This document shows, piece by piece, positions 13,467 to 24,035 of a stretch of DNA of 64,000 bases. The first letter of the stretch is position 1. Every line of letters begins with the position of its first letter. The notes beneath the pieces are model-generated. The model saw only the letters and a program-made list of their open reading frames with translations. It searched no databases and was not told the origin of the DNA. A program made the translations under genes and the position numbers. Location of the stretch: the NCBI GenBank assembly GCA_023014335.1, contig JAECYW010000033.1, positions 62,001 through 126,000 of the forward strand. The letters run 5' to 3'. The DNA is from Galerina marginata (taxonomy: Eukaryota; Basidiomycota; Agaricomycetes; Agaricales; Galerinaceae).

Positions 13467-13999
13467 AGAAGATCAAATCCTAGCTAGGTAGTTGTAGTGC
13501 CTAGTGCCTTGTTCAACTTGCCAAAAGCCTAGCCAGTAAATGTTCACGCCCACTAGGGCGGTGGCAGCTGTGATGTGTCGAGAGCTGTATAAATAAAACA
13601 GGAAATGTGAACCCGCCTTGGCATGAGGCAGGTTATGGGCAAGGCGCTAAAATTGGCTTACCATAATCAAAAATGAAATTGGGCAAAAGCTGTGCAGCTC
13701 AACCGATTTGATCACCGAGACGTCGATATGGTTTGTCATCACAAGATTTGGATCTTGGGAAAACAGGTCGCCTAAACAAGATTTCGTTCCCTAAGATCGG
13801 TTTGAGGTTCAGCGCACCAAATTTTGAGTAGGCTGAGAAATTCAGTACCACCAAACAAAATCATACTGACCGACAACCAGTTTCAAACCTAACCTTAATA
13901 CTTTTGTCGTCCCTAGGTTGGTCATCATGATCTCGCGCTGCCCTTGTTCCTTCACCACGTCCTCGCGCCTCCCTACCGGCCAGATTCCAACCTTCCATA
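13467..13999. other. Intergenic, 3' flank of the KDZ element
   Basis: I see no gene. The transposon end may lie here, but no inverted repeat matching the 5' side was found by eye. Confidence 0.4.
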
Positions 14000-15354
14000 A
14001 TGCCAAAGGATACTTCTAGTTCTTGTAAAGGCAACATTCGGACTTCGCCTTCCAAAGCCAGGGGCCCTATGCACTGCAACAAGTGCAATGGTAGGCCAAT
14101 GCGGAGTGAATGCATGCACACCGAAGCCGGTCGTGCGTTCATCAAGTTGCGTGCGGAGGTGGGGCTTTCCTTCCCCTCGTCAAAGTAAACTTGCTGATAA
14201 ACTGTCTTTTATAGTGTGCTCCGGAACCCCAGAGGGCTGCAAGGTCATCCCCTGGGTGCACAATATGTGATGGACGACCCCTCCGCTCACAATGTCTTCA
14301 CACCCATATGGGACAAATTTACCTTCAAGAGCAGCAGATCTTGAATGTAAGTCCTTAGATGTAATTCGTACGCTCAACTTATCTCTTTTTTAGGAGCTCC
14401 AGCCGGCATCAGAAACGAATAATTTCACTGCGTCTAGCGTTCCTGTCAATCTTTCTGGACACCCGCTCGTCATTCCGCTTGACGCCCCTACGAATCAGCT
14501 TCCTCCCTCTCTTCATGGTCCAAATCAACCAGGGCCACTTCGAGTCCCTTCAACACCTCCGTCAACACCTCGGATGCCTCCCTCCTCCCCGTCAGCCAAA
14601 GAAGCCGATTCTCAGGAAGACAGCGAAACGTCTCCAGCACTTCGACCCTCCCAACAACCGGATAGTCCTCCTCCCGCACTGCCGGCGTCGAAATCTAAAC
14701 CCGATAACACTCGCGCCACGAAGGCTAACCCGAAGCATGGGTTTGTTCGTGGTATGAGGGGTGCTGATCGCCATGGTCCGTTCATCCACTAATTCTCCAT
14801 TTTTTATTTATCACTACAAATTTCCCCTCTACAGACATTGTACGAAAACATGGTCGACCAGAAGCAATACCAGATGCAAAAACCGCAAGCAAGCGGTTCC
14901 TTGAGAACATGAACCGGTTAATTGAGAAAGTAAGTCCTTTAGTACAATGTTCTATCTCATTCTAATGTAACCAACCCAGTCTGACGACCTGGCGGCTTCA
15001 ACTGGGTGCTGGTTGTTTATTGGCGCTCAGCATTGTGGCGGTGTTGGTGCCACAGTCCACTACACCTCACCTCGACTTCTACGCGACGCGGGCGAGCAAA
15101 TGAATGGGATTGCTAACAATTTCCATGATTTGATGACTAATTTACTACAAGCCCGTCGCACAGATGCCCTAGAACTAACGAAGAAACTGAAGCAGGTGGA
15201 AATCGAGAAAGAAGAAGCAAACAAAAAGGTAGACGGGTTGAACAGCAAAGTAGATGGGTTGAGCAGCAAAGTAATTAGTCAAGAAAAGCTTCTTTGTGTT
15301 TATGCGAGCAGACTGGGCGTGGACGTGGGCAAACTCGAGGCGTTGGTGGAATGA
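14000..15354 (+). CDS. Hypothetical protein with duplicated zinc-knuckle motif and C-terminal coiled coil
   Basis: Five exons with consistent phases: 14000-14158, 14215-14346, 14394-14751, 14835-14929 and 14980-15354 (1119 nt, 372 residues). The first intron uses GTGGGG and is supported because it joins two copies of one motif. Exon 1 has CNKCNGRPMRSECMHTEAG (about residues 26-44) and exon 2 has CTICDGRPLRSQCLHTHMG. This is an internal repeat of CxxCxGRPxRSxCxHTxxG, likely binding one metal ion each. Exon 3 is a Pro/Ser-rich disordered linker with many PSTPP-type stretches. Exons 4-5 contain a conserved-looking GCWLFIGAQH segment and a coiled coil of KVDGL repeats. I believe similar hypothetical proteins exist in other Agaricales. 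Function is not known. The Cys/His motif suggests nucleic-acid or protein binding. No defect is seen. Confidence 0.8.
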
Positions 15355-17736
15355 CTTCTCTCTTTCTTCCTGAATATTCCGCGTTGCTTTCGTCTCCCAC
15401 CACCTGTAAATTACTGCCTAATTTTGGATGACATCCTCATTTCACGTCCGAGTGGCGACCGAGAAATTCTCCAATCACCTTGTAATAAATCCATAAATAG
15501 GTGATAACGAGTAGCACCTCCACATTTTCCGGTCATAGGAACTCTCCACCTTCTAGCCGACATTCAAGCGTTCAGGGTTTTCCCCATGACTCACCGTTCT
15601 TTGTTCCCTAGTTCGAGGAACCGAAATTTCGGAGTGTTAATCGTGAATCAAGCGCCCTGAGGCTGCATAGATATGGCATGTCACTTCACAGGTAGTCGTA
15701 CCAGGCATACGGAGAGTGTCATCGTAACATTTGGTCACCTACCGGTAATGCCCAAATTTGGAACAACAATCAGACGTTTTGAAAGGGCGCTCGACCCAGA
15801 GTACTGGGTTCACACCGTTTGCCGATCCGATGGAATGAGAAGCCCTTTCAAGGGAGGAATATTGCTGACTGTCGGTGAAGAGTAGATGTATGTCAGGTAT
15901 GTCAGGATTGTGTTGCTTCTGTCTCTTTCAATAGCTGTGCGGTCGGAGCTCGTTCCAATATCCTAGATATGGAACTACAAAGTCACTTGCACCATGCCAA
16001 TTATCAGAAAAACATGGAGGAATTGTTGTTTCCCAAGAATGAGAGTGGTTTCACGCGCGGCTGATGCGCTTCGGATGTTGCCGAAAGGGGAAGTGTCCCT
16101 TGTCTAGGCCTTGCAACAACATTTTGGCAACGGTGCCTAAAGAGGCTGGGGGTGGCCGCCGCAGAAGGTCACTAGGGAATTACATGGTGATTCATACCCT
16201 GCGTCAATAGCTCGGTGGAATCTAATTTCTCTGTTTCGTTACGCGGTTCACGAGCGTTTTGCTATAGCACCTAGGCCACCACGTGGTAAGGGAATCGGGA
16301 GTCGAATTACAATTCTAATCATTCCGTCATCCCCTCGTCATGTCCAAGGGCACATTCCCAGCACTGTCTTTGATGATGAGCTCGACTACAACTATAGAAT
16401 TTATCTGCTTTCAAGTGCGCTTCGGAAAAATTAGAATAGAATTAAAATTGCAATGGGTTCAAACAATTTTATTTACAAAGTATTTACTTCAATGCCCATT
16501 CATCCTGAACGTTAAGGCGGAAAGGTGTTGAGGACCACACACAGCCACAGAGATCCTGAGGGGATTATAATTATAGCCGTCTGTCATGGGTGACGGGTAT
16601 ATTTGCAGCTCAGCCGCATTGGGACATTCACTCTTTTTTGGACTATTGTACAACCAGCAGGCCGAAGCGCTGGGGGAGGCTCACTGATATGGTGGACCAC
16701 ATTGACGCACTCATTTTTCTCTAGAATAAGCTGGGTAGCATGTACTAACAATAACGGCTCACTTGTAATGTAACCAGTGACATTGATTTGTGCGTATTTA
16801 CACTCATGGCACACTGACTTTGAGCCACGCGCGAACTAATTCTGTATTAGGGTTAAGCCATAATGTGGTGGTGGTACACCAGTTTATATGTAGTTGGGTA
16901 GCAAATGGGTAGCAAACAGGAAGCTCGTAGGTAGCAAACAGAAAGAAAAGAACTTTGTTATGGCGCGGTAAGCAACCTGAATGTAGTAGGATAGTACAGA
17001 ATTTGAACGATGAGTAGCAAACATGTAGAGAACAGGTAGCAAACAGGTAGCAAACCTCCTGTAGAGGCTTGAATAAGACTATACTGTGTCTTTGCTGTTG
17101 ACATGAGGTTCTGATTATTGAATACTCTTTCACTGGCTGATGACCTTGATTTTTAAGAGTTTTTGGCGCCTATTTAGACGCTGTAGCGAGCGGTCCAATT
17201 GTTGAGGTCTGAAGTTTGCATCCTGATCGCCAGTGTGATATTCGACGTTCTTTCTTATTTCTCAGATGACATGCCTCAAAATTAGTTGTCCATAACGCCC
17301 AGAAATGCCAATTAGGAGGAATGGGGCGGTCTGGGTGACACTGAAACAGCAATTCCGACATGCTAGTTCTGGAATATATAAGTGAGTGACCGAGATACAA
17401 ACTGTTTCGGGTGCTTGCCTGAAGGAAGAAATATTCTACATGATTGTTTAAATAATGTTTCTTACAATGGGCAGTCTTCAAGAATGTACTCCCTTCGTCA
17501 AGCAGCAAGAAATGCGACGAAATAGCTGAGATGCCAGAATGGCTCGGAAATTACGCCCTTCCAATCCGCTTGTTCTGCAGTACTGAGAGTATTCATATAG
17601 GAAGAACTACTATTCTAACTAGCTTTTCCTCCAGTTTAACCTGGGTAAAATAAGAGTCTACACAGAAGTGGGAGGCCGGGAAATCGAAAGTACTAAAAGC
17701 TTCGGGAGTAAGTTGAACCGTAGATGTGTAATAAAT
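15355..17736. other. Intergenic stretch with a short-motif repeat cluster
   Basis: Short open frames here (for example 15673-15885 on plus) lack introns, domains or family resemblance, and I do not call them. The notable element is the GTAGCAAA cluster listed separately. Confidence 0.4.
16898..17054. repeat. Cluster of six GTAGCAAA words
   Basis: GTAGCAAA starts at 16898, 16909, 16931, 17014, 17036 and 17047. Neighbours are 11 bases apart twice and 22 bases apart twice, so an 11-bp repeat ('ggtagcaaaca') has been partly eroded. Such subterminal clusters are known in hAT-type transposons, which is one possible origin. No inverted termini were recognised. Confidence 0.6.
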
Positions 17737-18737
17737 TTATAACTCGAAAAGCGCCCGTTGAATTTGCTCTTCTTCTTCTCGATCCTTTTCTCCGATTACG
17801 GGGTCAGGCATTGGGGAATTAGCGTCAAATGACTGAAGAATAATTTCATGAAAGTTGCCTGCACGACCGATGCCATACAAACTACGGCGTATAATTGGGA
17901 GCCTGGTTTGAATTATCGTCAAGCCTTGGACGATTTCGATAACCTGCTCCTGTTGGTACGTCCAAAGGATCTTGACAGCAGTGTGGTTATTCGGGAGATA
18001 ACCTTCAATATCTTGTAGGTTACGCAATAATTGTTTTCCTGCCAACTCGTGGACCCAAAGTCGCTCGACGAGTTTTAAGATGTGTTCGGGTCCACGGTCA
18101 ATGGCTCGAGACAATAATATCTCGAAGGTATCCGCCCAAGACGCAATACCGCCCCAAGGGCTGGTCCACTTCTGTACCTTTTCCCTCAATTTGAGAAATT
18201 GTAGGTACTGCGGAAAGTCCGGCTGGATGGCTTCCAAGCCGTCTGGTAAGGTAATGAGATTATTTGACGGGCCTGTCACCTTTTTCTTCATAACCGTGAA
18301 GAGGTCACTAAAATCTGGATAGGCGGGGGACTTCCAATATTCCTCCATAACATTGGCAAGCGAGTCGTTGACTGGGTCTGTCTGCACGCCTATGTCTGCA
18401 CTAGTTATCGGTGAGCCGTCGCTTTTCAATGAGCGCCAGTAGCTGACAACTCACTGTTCGAGGGTTCCTTGGTTTCGAGACTGAATGGTATCATTAATTT
18501 GAGCAGGCGTAGATCCCCTACAATAATATATAAGCTGAGTTCGAGACAGTAAGGCGAAAACCTCTTACATTTTGGTACGACGTCGGCGATTAATTTCCGC
18601 ATTTTTGGCCTTTATGACTTCCTTGTTCCTATTTCCTGTGTATCAGTATTTAAAAGACAGACGATAAACTGTGCCATGGTTTACTTCTCATAATATTTTT
18701 TGAACTTGCTGGGGGACGGGATATTGGCTTGAGACAT
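17737..18737 (-). CDS. Hypothetical protein, four exons
   Basis: Start codon at 18737 (MSQANIPSPSKFKKYYEK). Exons: 18685-18737, 18569-18628, 18455-18517 and 17737-18400, which sum to 840 nt (279 residues). The introns are 51-56 nt with GTAAAC, GTAAGA and GTGAGT donors. The third intron runs through what would otherwise be an internal start (a Met at 18429); splicing at TAG|T keeps the frame into ADIGVQTDP. The N-terminus is basic (KEVIKAKNAEINRRRRTK), which could be a nuclear signal. The middle is Leu/Trp-rich and probably helical, and the C-terminus is acidic (EKDREEEEQIQRALFEL). I do not recognise the family and no catalytic motif is visible. The exact third junction is less certain than the first two. 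Confidence 0.65.
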
Positions 18738-19005
18738 ATTCGTAAATTGTGGGCAGAGGTTGATGCTGCTTGCGATTAAATTTGTTGTCATCATTTATAA
18801 GATATTTTAATGCGCGCTCGCATCCTAGTAACAATTGCAAGTCACATACAATGCAGTAGACTGACTTCGTAAAAAATTTCGGTAGTAGGCAATACGTAGT
18901 GCGTCATATTCTCGTGTATAGACAGACAAGGAAAGCGGTACAGAACAAGTAAAGCACGTTTAAGAGACAAGCCATTCAACCGGAAGTACATGTGTGCGTG
19001 AGTAG

Positions 19006-19797
19006 CTACTTAAAATCTTCACAAGAAAGTTCAACGGCGGTGCATTTCCAAACAACGCGTTCCACTTCACCAATGGAAATGGCCGATTCCAAGGCCGTGG
19101 ACGCTGCACCATACGAAGAGTACCTCCTGGATCTAGCTTTGGGGACGCCGAGCATGTTAAGTGCAGCATTGACTCTATGGGGAATGTTAGAACGTGGCGA
19201 GAATTTAGAAGTTCATACTCACCCGCCGTTGAAAATCCCTGGGTTTCGGCCGACGAAGACGACTATGTAACTGGCACCATCCTTATCAATGTCTGAATGT
19301 TCGTGAATAATTGAAATGACAAAGGTAAGCTGTCGACAGCTTACCAGAGTGTCCCGGCATTTCGGAGGAGAAAGCCTTGACGATCGTGCGGTCGTTGACA
19401 CAAGTAACTCCTGAAACCAAACCCAAGTCAAGAGCGGCATCAAAATATTCCCTAGCATCCGCTTCGTCCTTGAACTTGGCAACATGAGCGCTTGGAATAT
19501 CCTTTATATTCTCCATAATCGTGTCGCTGACAGAATTGTTAGGTAAAGTTACAAGATCGTAAGTTGAGAAACCTACGATCCTAAGATAACCTTTGGGGTG
19601 CGGCCGATAACTATGGCATACCAGAGCGGAACGGGCTCTGGCTTCTCGAGGAGAGTAGACACTAGAAATTGGCGCTGGTAAAATCATTAATAGACGGCAA
19701 ATATTGAAGTAAACATGCCAGCGGATTCAGACGCAAAGACGGTAGGCTTTGCAGCATCGGGGGGGCTCGCGAAGGACGCATCGGAAATTTGAGACAT
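19006..19797 (-). CDS. Protein with two RNase H1 N-terminal (viroplasmin-like) domains
   Basis: Five exons: 19719-19797, 19577-19661, 19345-19526, 19223-19292 and 19006-19174 (585 nt, 194 residues), in frame throughout. Domain 1 starts LWYAIVIGRTPK (about residue 39) and ends in KFKDEADAREYFDAAL. Domain 2 starts YIVVFVGRNPGIF (about residue 124) and ends in AASTALESAISIGEVE. Both fit the small fold found at the N-terminus of RNase H1, which binds RNA/DNA hybrids or dsRNA; no RNase H catalytic domain follows. Intron 1 appears to be GC-AG (donor G|GCATGT, 19662-19718), needed to reach the domain-1 frame. The others are GT-AG, including one with a good CCTAAC branch site. The first exon is Ser/Pro-rich and disordered. 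A role in RNA or hybrid binding is inferred only from the fold. Confidence 0.78.
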
Positions 19798-20055
19798 GGA
19801 GACAATATAAAGCAGGAGAAAACTAAAGGGGGGTAAGAAACAAGTGTGTGACAAACGACTGCTCTCCTGGCGTCCTGGGTATTTAAGTCAATTTCCCGTT
19901 TGACAAGAAAGGCAACTTATCAATCTAGATAGTGTTACACGCTCTGAGGGCCGGGACTTTCGGGAGGAGATATCCTGTCAACCATTATTTCGGGGCAGAC
20001 GTAAAAACAACGACGCTTGTGATTGGAAAACCGTTCTTCTTTTACTTCAAACCAA

Positions 20056-20762
20056 ATGTCCGACCTTGACGAGCGCATCAAACGGGCAGTCGCTACCTAC
20101 TTTGAAACTGTCCAAAACATCGAGTCCTTGACCGTCGAAGATATTACCAAGCAAGTATTCCTTGCCCTTTCCGATCCAGAAGATATTGTGGATTTCAACG
20201 CCCGACGCACCTTCATTGAGTTGATCTTGTCGCCCAGTGATGGCGATATATCACTCTATTGCCGAATCAATTGTCTTTGTGGATGGATATGTGCCCCAGG
20301 AAATTGTTTCTACAAGAAGTCTGGTACGTTTTTCTCCCCGGTGTGTTGCATTTCATGCTCGCTAACGCGAAAATCTCAGAAATAAGTGGCGCAACCGGTA
20401 CTCAATACTTTATTGTTTCCTAAGTTCTCTTGCCATCAACTAATGTTTAATTCTCAGTAACATCTACCATTTATACCGGAGAAATGCTCAAGCTTGCATA
20501 TCACGACGACGTGAAGAAAATGAAGGCCAAAGTGGAAGATTTTAACGAAGCGACTGCGCCGATTCTCCAGAACATATTGGCCAGTGGAGAATACTCTGAT
20601 AGCGAGGTCATCGACGGGGTATTCAAATTAAGGAAGCTTTGGAACGTTCCTATGAAGGACAAGGTGGAGTTGGACGATCACGGCCGAATTTCAAATTTTA
20701 CCTATCTCTGGCTGAAGCGTTCTGCCAGCGACTGTGCAATCCTGGACATCTTAACCGAATAA
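20056..20762 (+). CDS. Hypothetical protein with an 18-nt internal exon
   Basis: Exons: 20056-20323, 20380-20397 and 20458-20762 (591 nt, 196 residues), with consistent phases. The middle exon is only 18 nt (EISGAT in context) between introns of 56 and 60 nt. The N-terminus (MSDLDERIKRAVATYFETV) and the region after the micro-exon (MLKLAYHDDVKKMKAKVEDF) look helical. A Cys-rich patch (CRINCLCGWICAPGNCF) sits just before the first intron and could bind metal. I do not recognise the family. Two in-frame methionines precede or coincide with the start (20023 and 20056); 20056 is chosen because it begins the compositionally normal part. Confidence 0.6.
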
Positions 20763-21515
20763 TGATCATCAGCAGTCGTGTACCTAGTTTGTTTACATTG
20801 GCTGAACAAGCGGTTACTTTCCCTTGTAGAATAATTGTGAATCATTGTTTCGCCGATACCAGAGCCAAATCAGGAAGGACCGGAACGACTCATTCCGCAG
20901 GAAAGTCCTATTCCGAAAATGGCAAATGCAAACAAATCTATGTAATCTGCAGGAATTGTAGATACCTGAAACGCCACAGGACTGCGCTTGGGAATCCATT
21001 TGCCTGGAAATCCCCTTTTGGTTGTCAATTGTTTTTTTGTTTCTCTTCTCTCCCTTCCTTATATATCCTTTGGCAGCCGTGAAATGCAGCATAAAAAGTT
21101 GTCGTGCACCAGAAGATTCAGAACAAGTCTGCTAAGTACAGTGAACAGAATAACTACTACGCTAGGTTCACGCTCTCCGAGTGCACCGTGGTTTTCTCTG
21201 GCGATGAAGCGGGGGAAATACAATTCAATTCAATGATACGGATTTAGATACGCCCCACGGCGGATCGAAAGATTGGAATCAATTTGGTGCCCCTGCGGCA
21301 AGATAGGCGGTCGGAGTTATGCACGGCGTGACATGCAGACTCCTGGATCATTTGGGGGTCAAAGTCCACCCACCTTGGACGACCAAACTTAGTCTTACTT
21401 CCCACATCCCAGAGCAAAATCCAGTACCAAGAATTCAAGAACTTCGACCATACTATCGGTATTTTGTGTATTGCCACTATTATTTACGGCGACTTACCGA
21501 CAGAATTAGCGCTTC
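20763..21515. other. Intergenic
   Basis: I see nothing I can support. Open frames on both strands are short and overlap each other. Confidence 0.4.
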
Positions 21516-22367
21516 ATGAATTTAGACGAGCAAATCGAAGCTGCCCGCGCCGCCTACGCCAAAGTTAAATACAAGAAACGAAACGCGGACGGCGAGTTTC
21601 CAGGTATGGAGTCGTCTAAGATCATTAAATTCAATTCTAACCATTAAGAGTATAGCCGACAAATTGAGTGCTCAGAAGTGTCTAGACGACCTCCTGAAAT
21701 TACAGCGCAATTCCCGCTCCCCGACTATAGAGCAGGAAGCAGCCAATGTGTATGTTTGCCCTCATAGCGTCCAATCTATACCTACCTCATAACTTTCCAG
21801 AGAATTTCCGAAGGACAACGTTCACTTGAACACGAACGCCGACAAACATGCCACTGAAGTTCCCAATGGCGGCCTGAAGAATACCTCTGAAGAGATGGAC
21901 GGCATTTCTACCTTGTAAGTTGAACTTGCGCTATGTTATTATAAACGACCTAGTGAATTTAATTAATTTAGCGCCGGAAAAGAAACCGTCCCGCAAATCA
22001 ATTTGGCAGACCAAAATGCTATCCCTCCCGAGCGGTATATCATTTCCCCTCTTGAATGCCCATACCATAGCCTGACAACTTTTTATCAGCTTCAAGGAAT
22101 GGGTAAGGCTTGAAAATCCCCATAACGAAGCTCCCGAGAAGTAAGCCGCGTTGATTTCCGTTCCTTTAGCAGTTCAGAATAATAAATGCAATTGTCTTTA
22201 GGGCGGGTAACGAAATGGAGGTCGACGTTGACATTGTGAGCGGCCAGGCCAGGCTCAATATGTAAGTTAGCTATTTATGCCAAAGTCTACCATTACTCAT
22301 ATGCATTATTTAACTTAGACTCAATCAGGATGTATATGCCATCGAGAAATTGGAGAAGGCTCGGTGA
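21516..22367 (+). CDS. Hypothetical protein of small phase-2 exons (possibly the 5' part of a larger gene)
   Basis: Start MNLDEQIEAARAAYAK at 21516. Later exons are about 21651-21749, 21801-21914, 21972-22034, 22090-22140, 22202-22261 and 22319-22367. Each join from exon 2 onward splits a codon after its second base (GT|A, TT|C, CG|C, AA|G, AT|A). The exon 1 to exon 2 join could not be settled: the best donor (21604) is phase 1 while exon 2 needs phase 2. The product is polar and acidic with Asn/Glu-rich linkers (EVDVDIVSGQ) and no domain I recognise. The final CGG TGA could also be a phase-2 donor (CG|GTGAAG), in which case the gene would continue beyond the next block into the similar exon series at 24.1-24.9 kb. 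Confidence 0.5.
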
Positions 22368-24035
22368 AGGGACGGCCCTTCGGCCAGCCCTGAATTTTCG
22401 GTTTTTACCTGTTCCTCACACCAATATTGGACTTAGAATAACGATTTATCTTGTGCGGTTCATTGCCTAAGTCTCGGGCAATCAGTATAAACCAGCCAAG
22501 ACTAGAGGAAACTATTGTACGCGACGAAGTCCAAGTTAAACTATGTGCTTCTAATTACGGGTACGCGTCCGTATACGAAGCGCGGTAATAAGGCAAGGAC
22601 TGTGAACGCGGGCCCACCTGTGCGCCTAACTGACAGGCACAGGTCTCTAGCGTCTAAACGAATAGGGACAGATATCCGAAGAATAGGACCCACAACTATG
22701 GTGCCGACGCGGCACCACCTGACAAATCAAGTAACAAGCTTGCGAACCCGGAACACAAGGGACGGGAACTGCCGAGTCTCGACCGTGATGGCTTCTCGAG
22801 TCTCGATCTTACTGTAAAAGGAAGGATTGTCGAGTCGAGTCCCACGGACATCTCGGGCGAACAATAACGGACGCGAATAACAGTGCGCACCCGAAGACTG
22901 AGATAAGATAAGATTACCGTGCGGGCCCGTCCATTGAAACATATGGGCGCGTCTTCCGCAACACACAGATAGAGTCTAGACCCGGCACATCGGGACGCGT
23001 TTTGCGGTCTTGTCTCAGCAAGAACCTCTGAACACCCTTACCAAAGGAGTAATAACGACGCGTACCCGTGCCAACCAGAAAGATAGCTTATGCAAGAAAC
23101 AGAAAGCTTAGTAAACAAGAAACTTGGCATCCGGTTCAGCTGTTTGTAAAAGGCCGAGTCCTTCATTGTATCACATGTAAAATAATATTCTCAGTAGTAT
23201 AAAAGCTGTACGCGTACGTAGAAAAAGACAAGCAATTTACCACCCACGAGATTATATCTTGAACGTTCACCAGAACCTCTTCGAGACTTCTAAGTGTTAA
23301 CTTGACTTCGCGGAATTTTGAATAAACAGATTTATTGGTCTTAGACGAAATTTCACCTTTTGTGATCAGAGTGAACGTACTTGATTTTGAAAGACTTAAG
23401 GACTTGAACAACGATCTCTTACACCTGTCATCTATTTGACTTGAAGAGGCTTCAGTGGCCATCCGATTAGCCGCGGTAACCCGTACTTTGGTAGTGCGTC
23501 GCGTGTCTAAGACCTGGACTGTGGTAGAGGCAACTCAGATAGTTGTAGACTACACCGGACATTGCAGAGTTTCTTCCCGTCGAGTAGGGTTTTGGTAACC
23601 CCAAGAGAGTCATACGCGTCCCAGAGTGGCGTTATCCCGTTTTCAAGAGTCTAAAGTAATTAAGTCCCGTACGCGTCTTAGTGACGTATCCCGCGATCCC
23701 AAGAGGCAGAGTCTTTGATTTTGTTATCTATTTTCTATTTCCCCAACAACAACCCATTAGTGTTCACCCTCGGGTCGACGCGTCCATTCTACGTGAACGC
23801 GTACTTTTCCCTGTACCAGACGGATTCTTCGGATTAGTCTTGTTATTATAAAAATACCTGTCCCTCCCAAAAAGAACTGATCAATTAACTTGATTATTTG
23901 ATTGGGTGCTTAACGCTCGTCAAGTGTTAGGATTGATTTACTGTGTTGACTGATAGTGTGTGTGTGTGATAGGAGATTAGATTTTATTAAAAGTCTACCT
24001 ATTCAGTCATCTACGTGTTTCACAACTACCCCACA
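22368..24035. other. CpG-rich gene-less block with eight ACGCGT sites
   Basis: No coding sequence is seen. ACGCGT occurs at 22563, 22995, 23058, 23210, 23614, 23671, 23778 and 23797, against roughly one expected per 4 kb. Several more words differ by one base. The composition (many CG dinucleotides, 'gacgcg', 'gagtcgagtc') is unlike the neighbouring DNA. It lies between two runs of phase-2 exons. It may be a transposon or LTR remnant, a regulatory cluster (ACGCGT is the MluI cell-cycle box bound by MBF in fungi), or a simple insertion. No terminal repeats were found. Confidence 0.6.

Noticed and set aside
16898..17054. CRISPR-like array
   Set aside because: Repeats are only 8-11 bp with irregular spacing, and the genome is eukaryotic.
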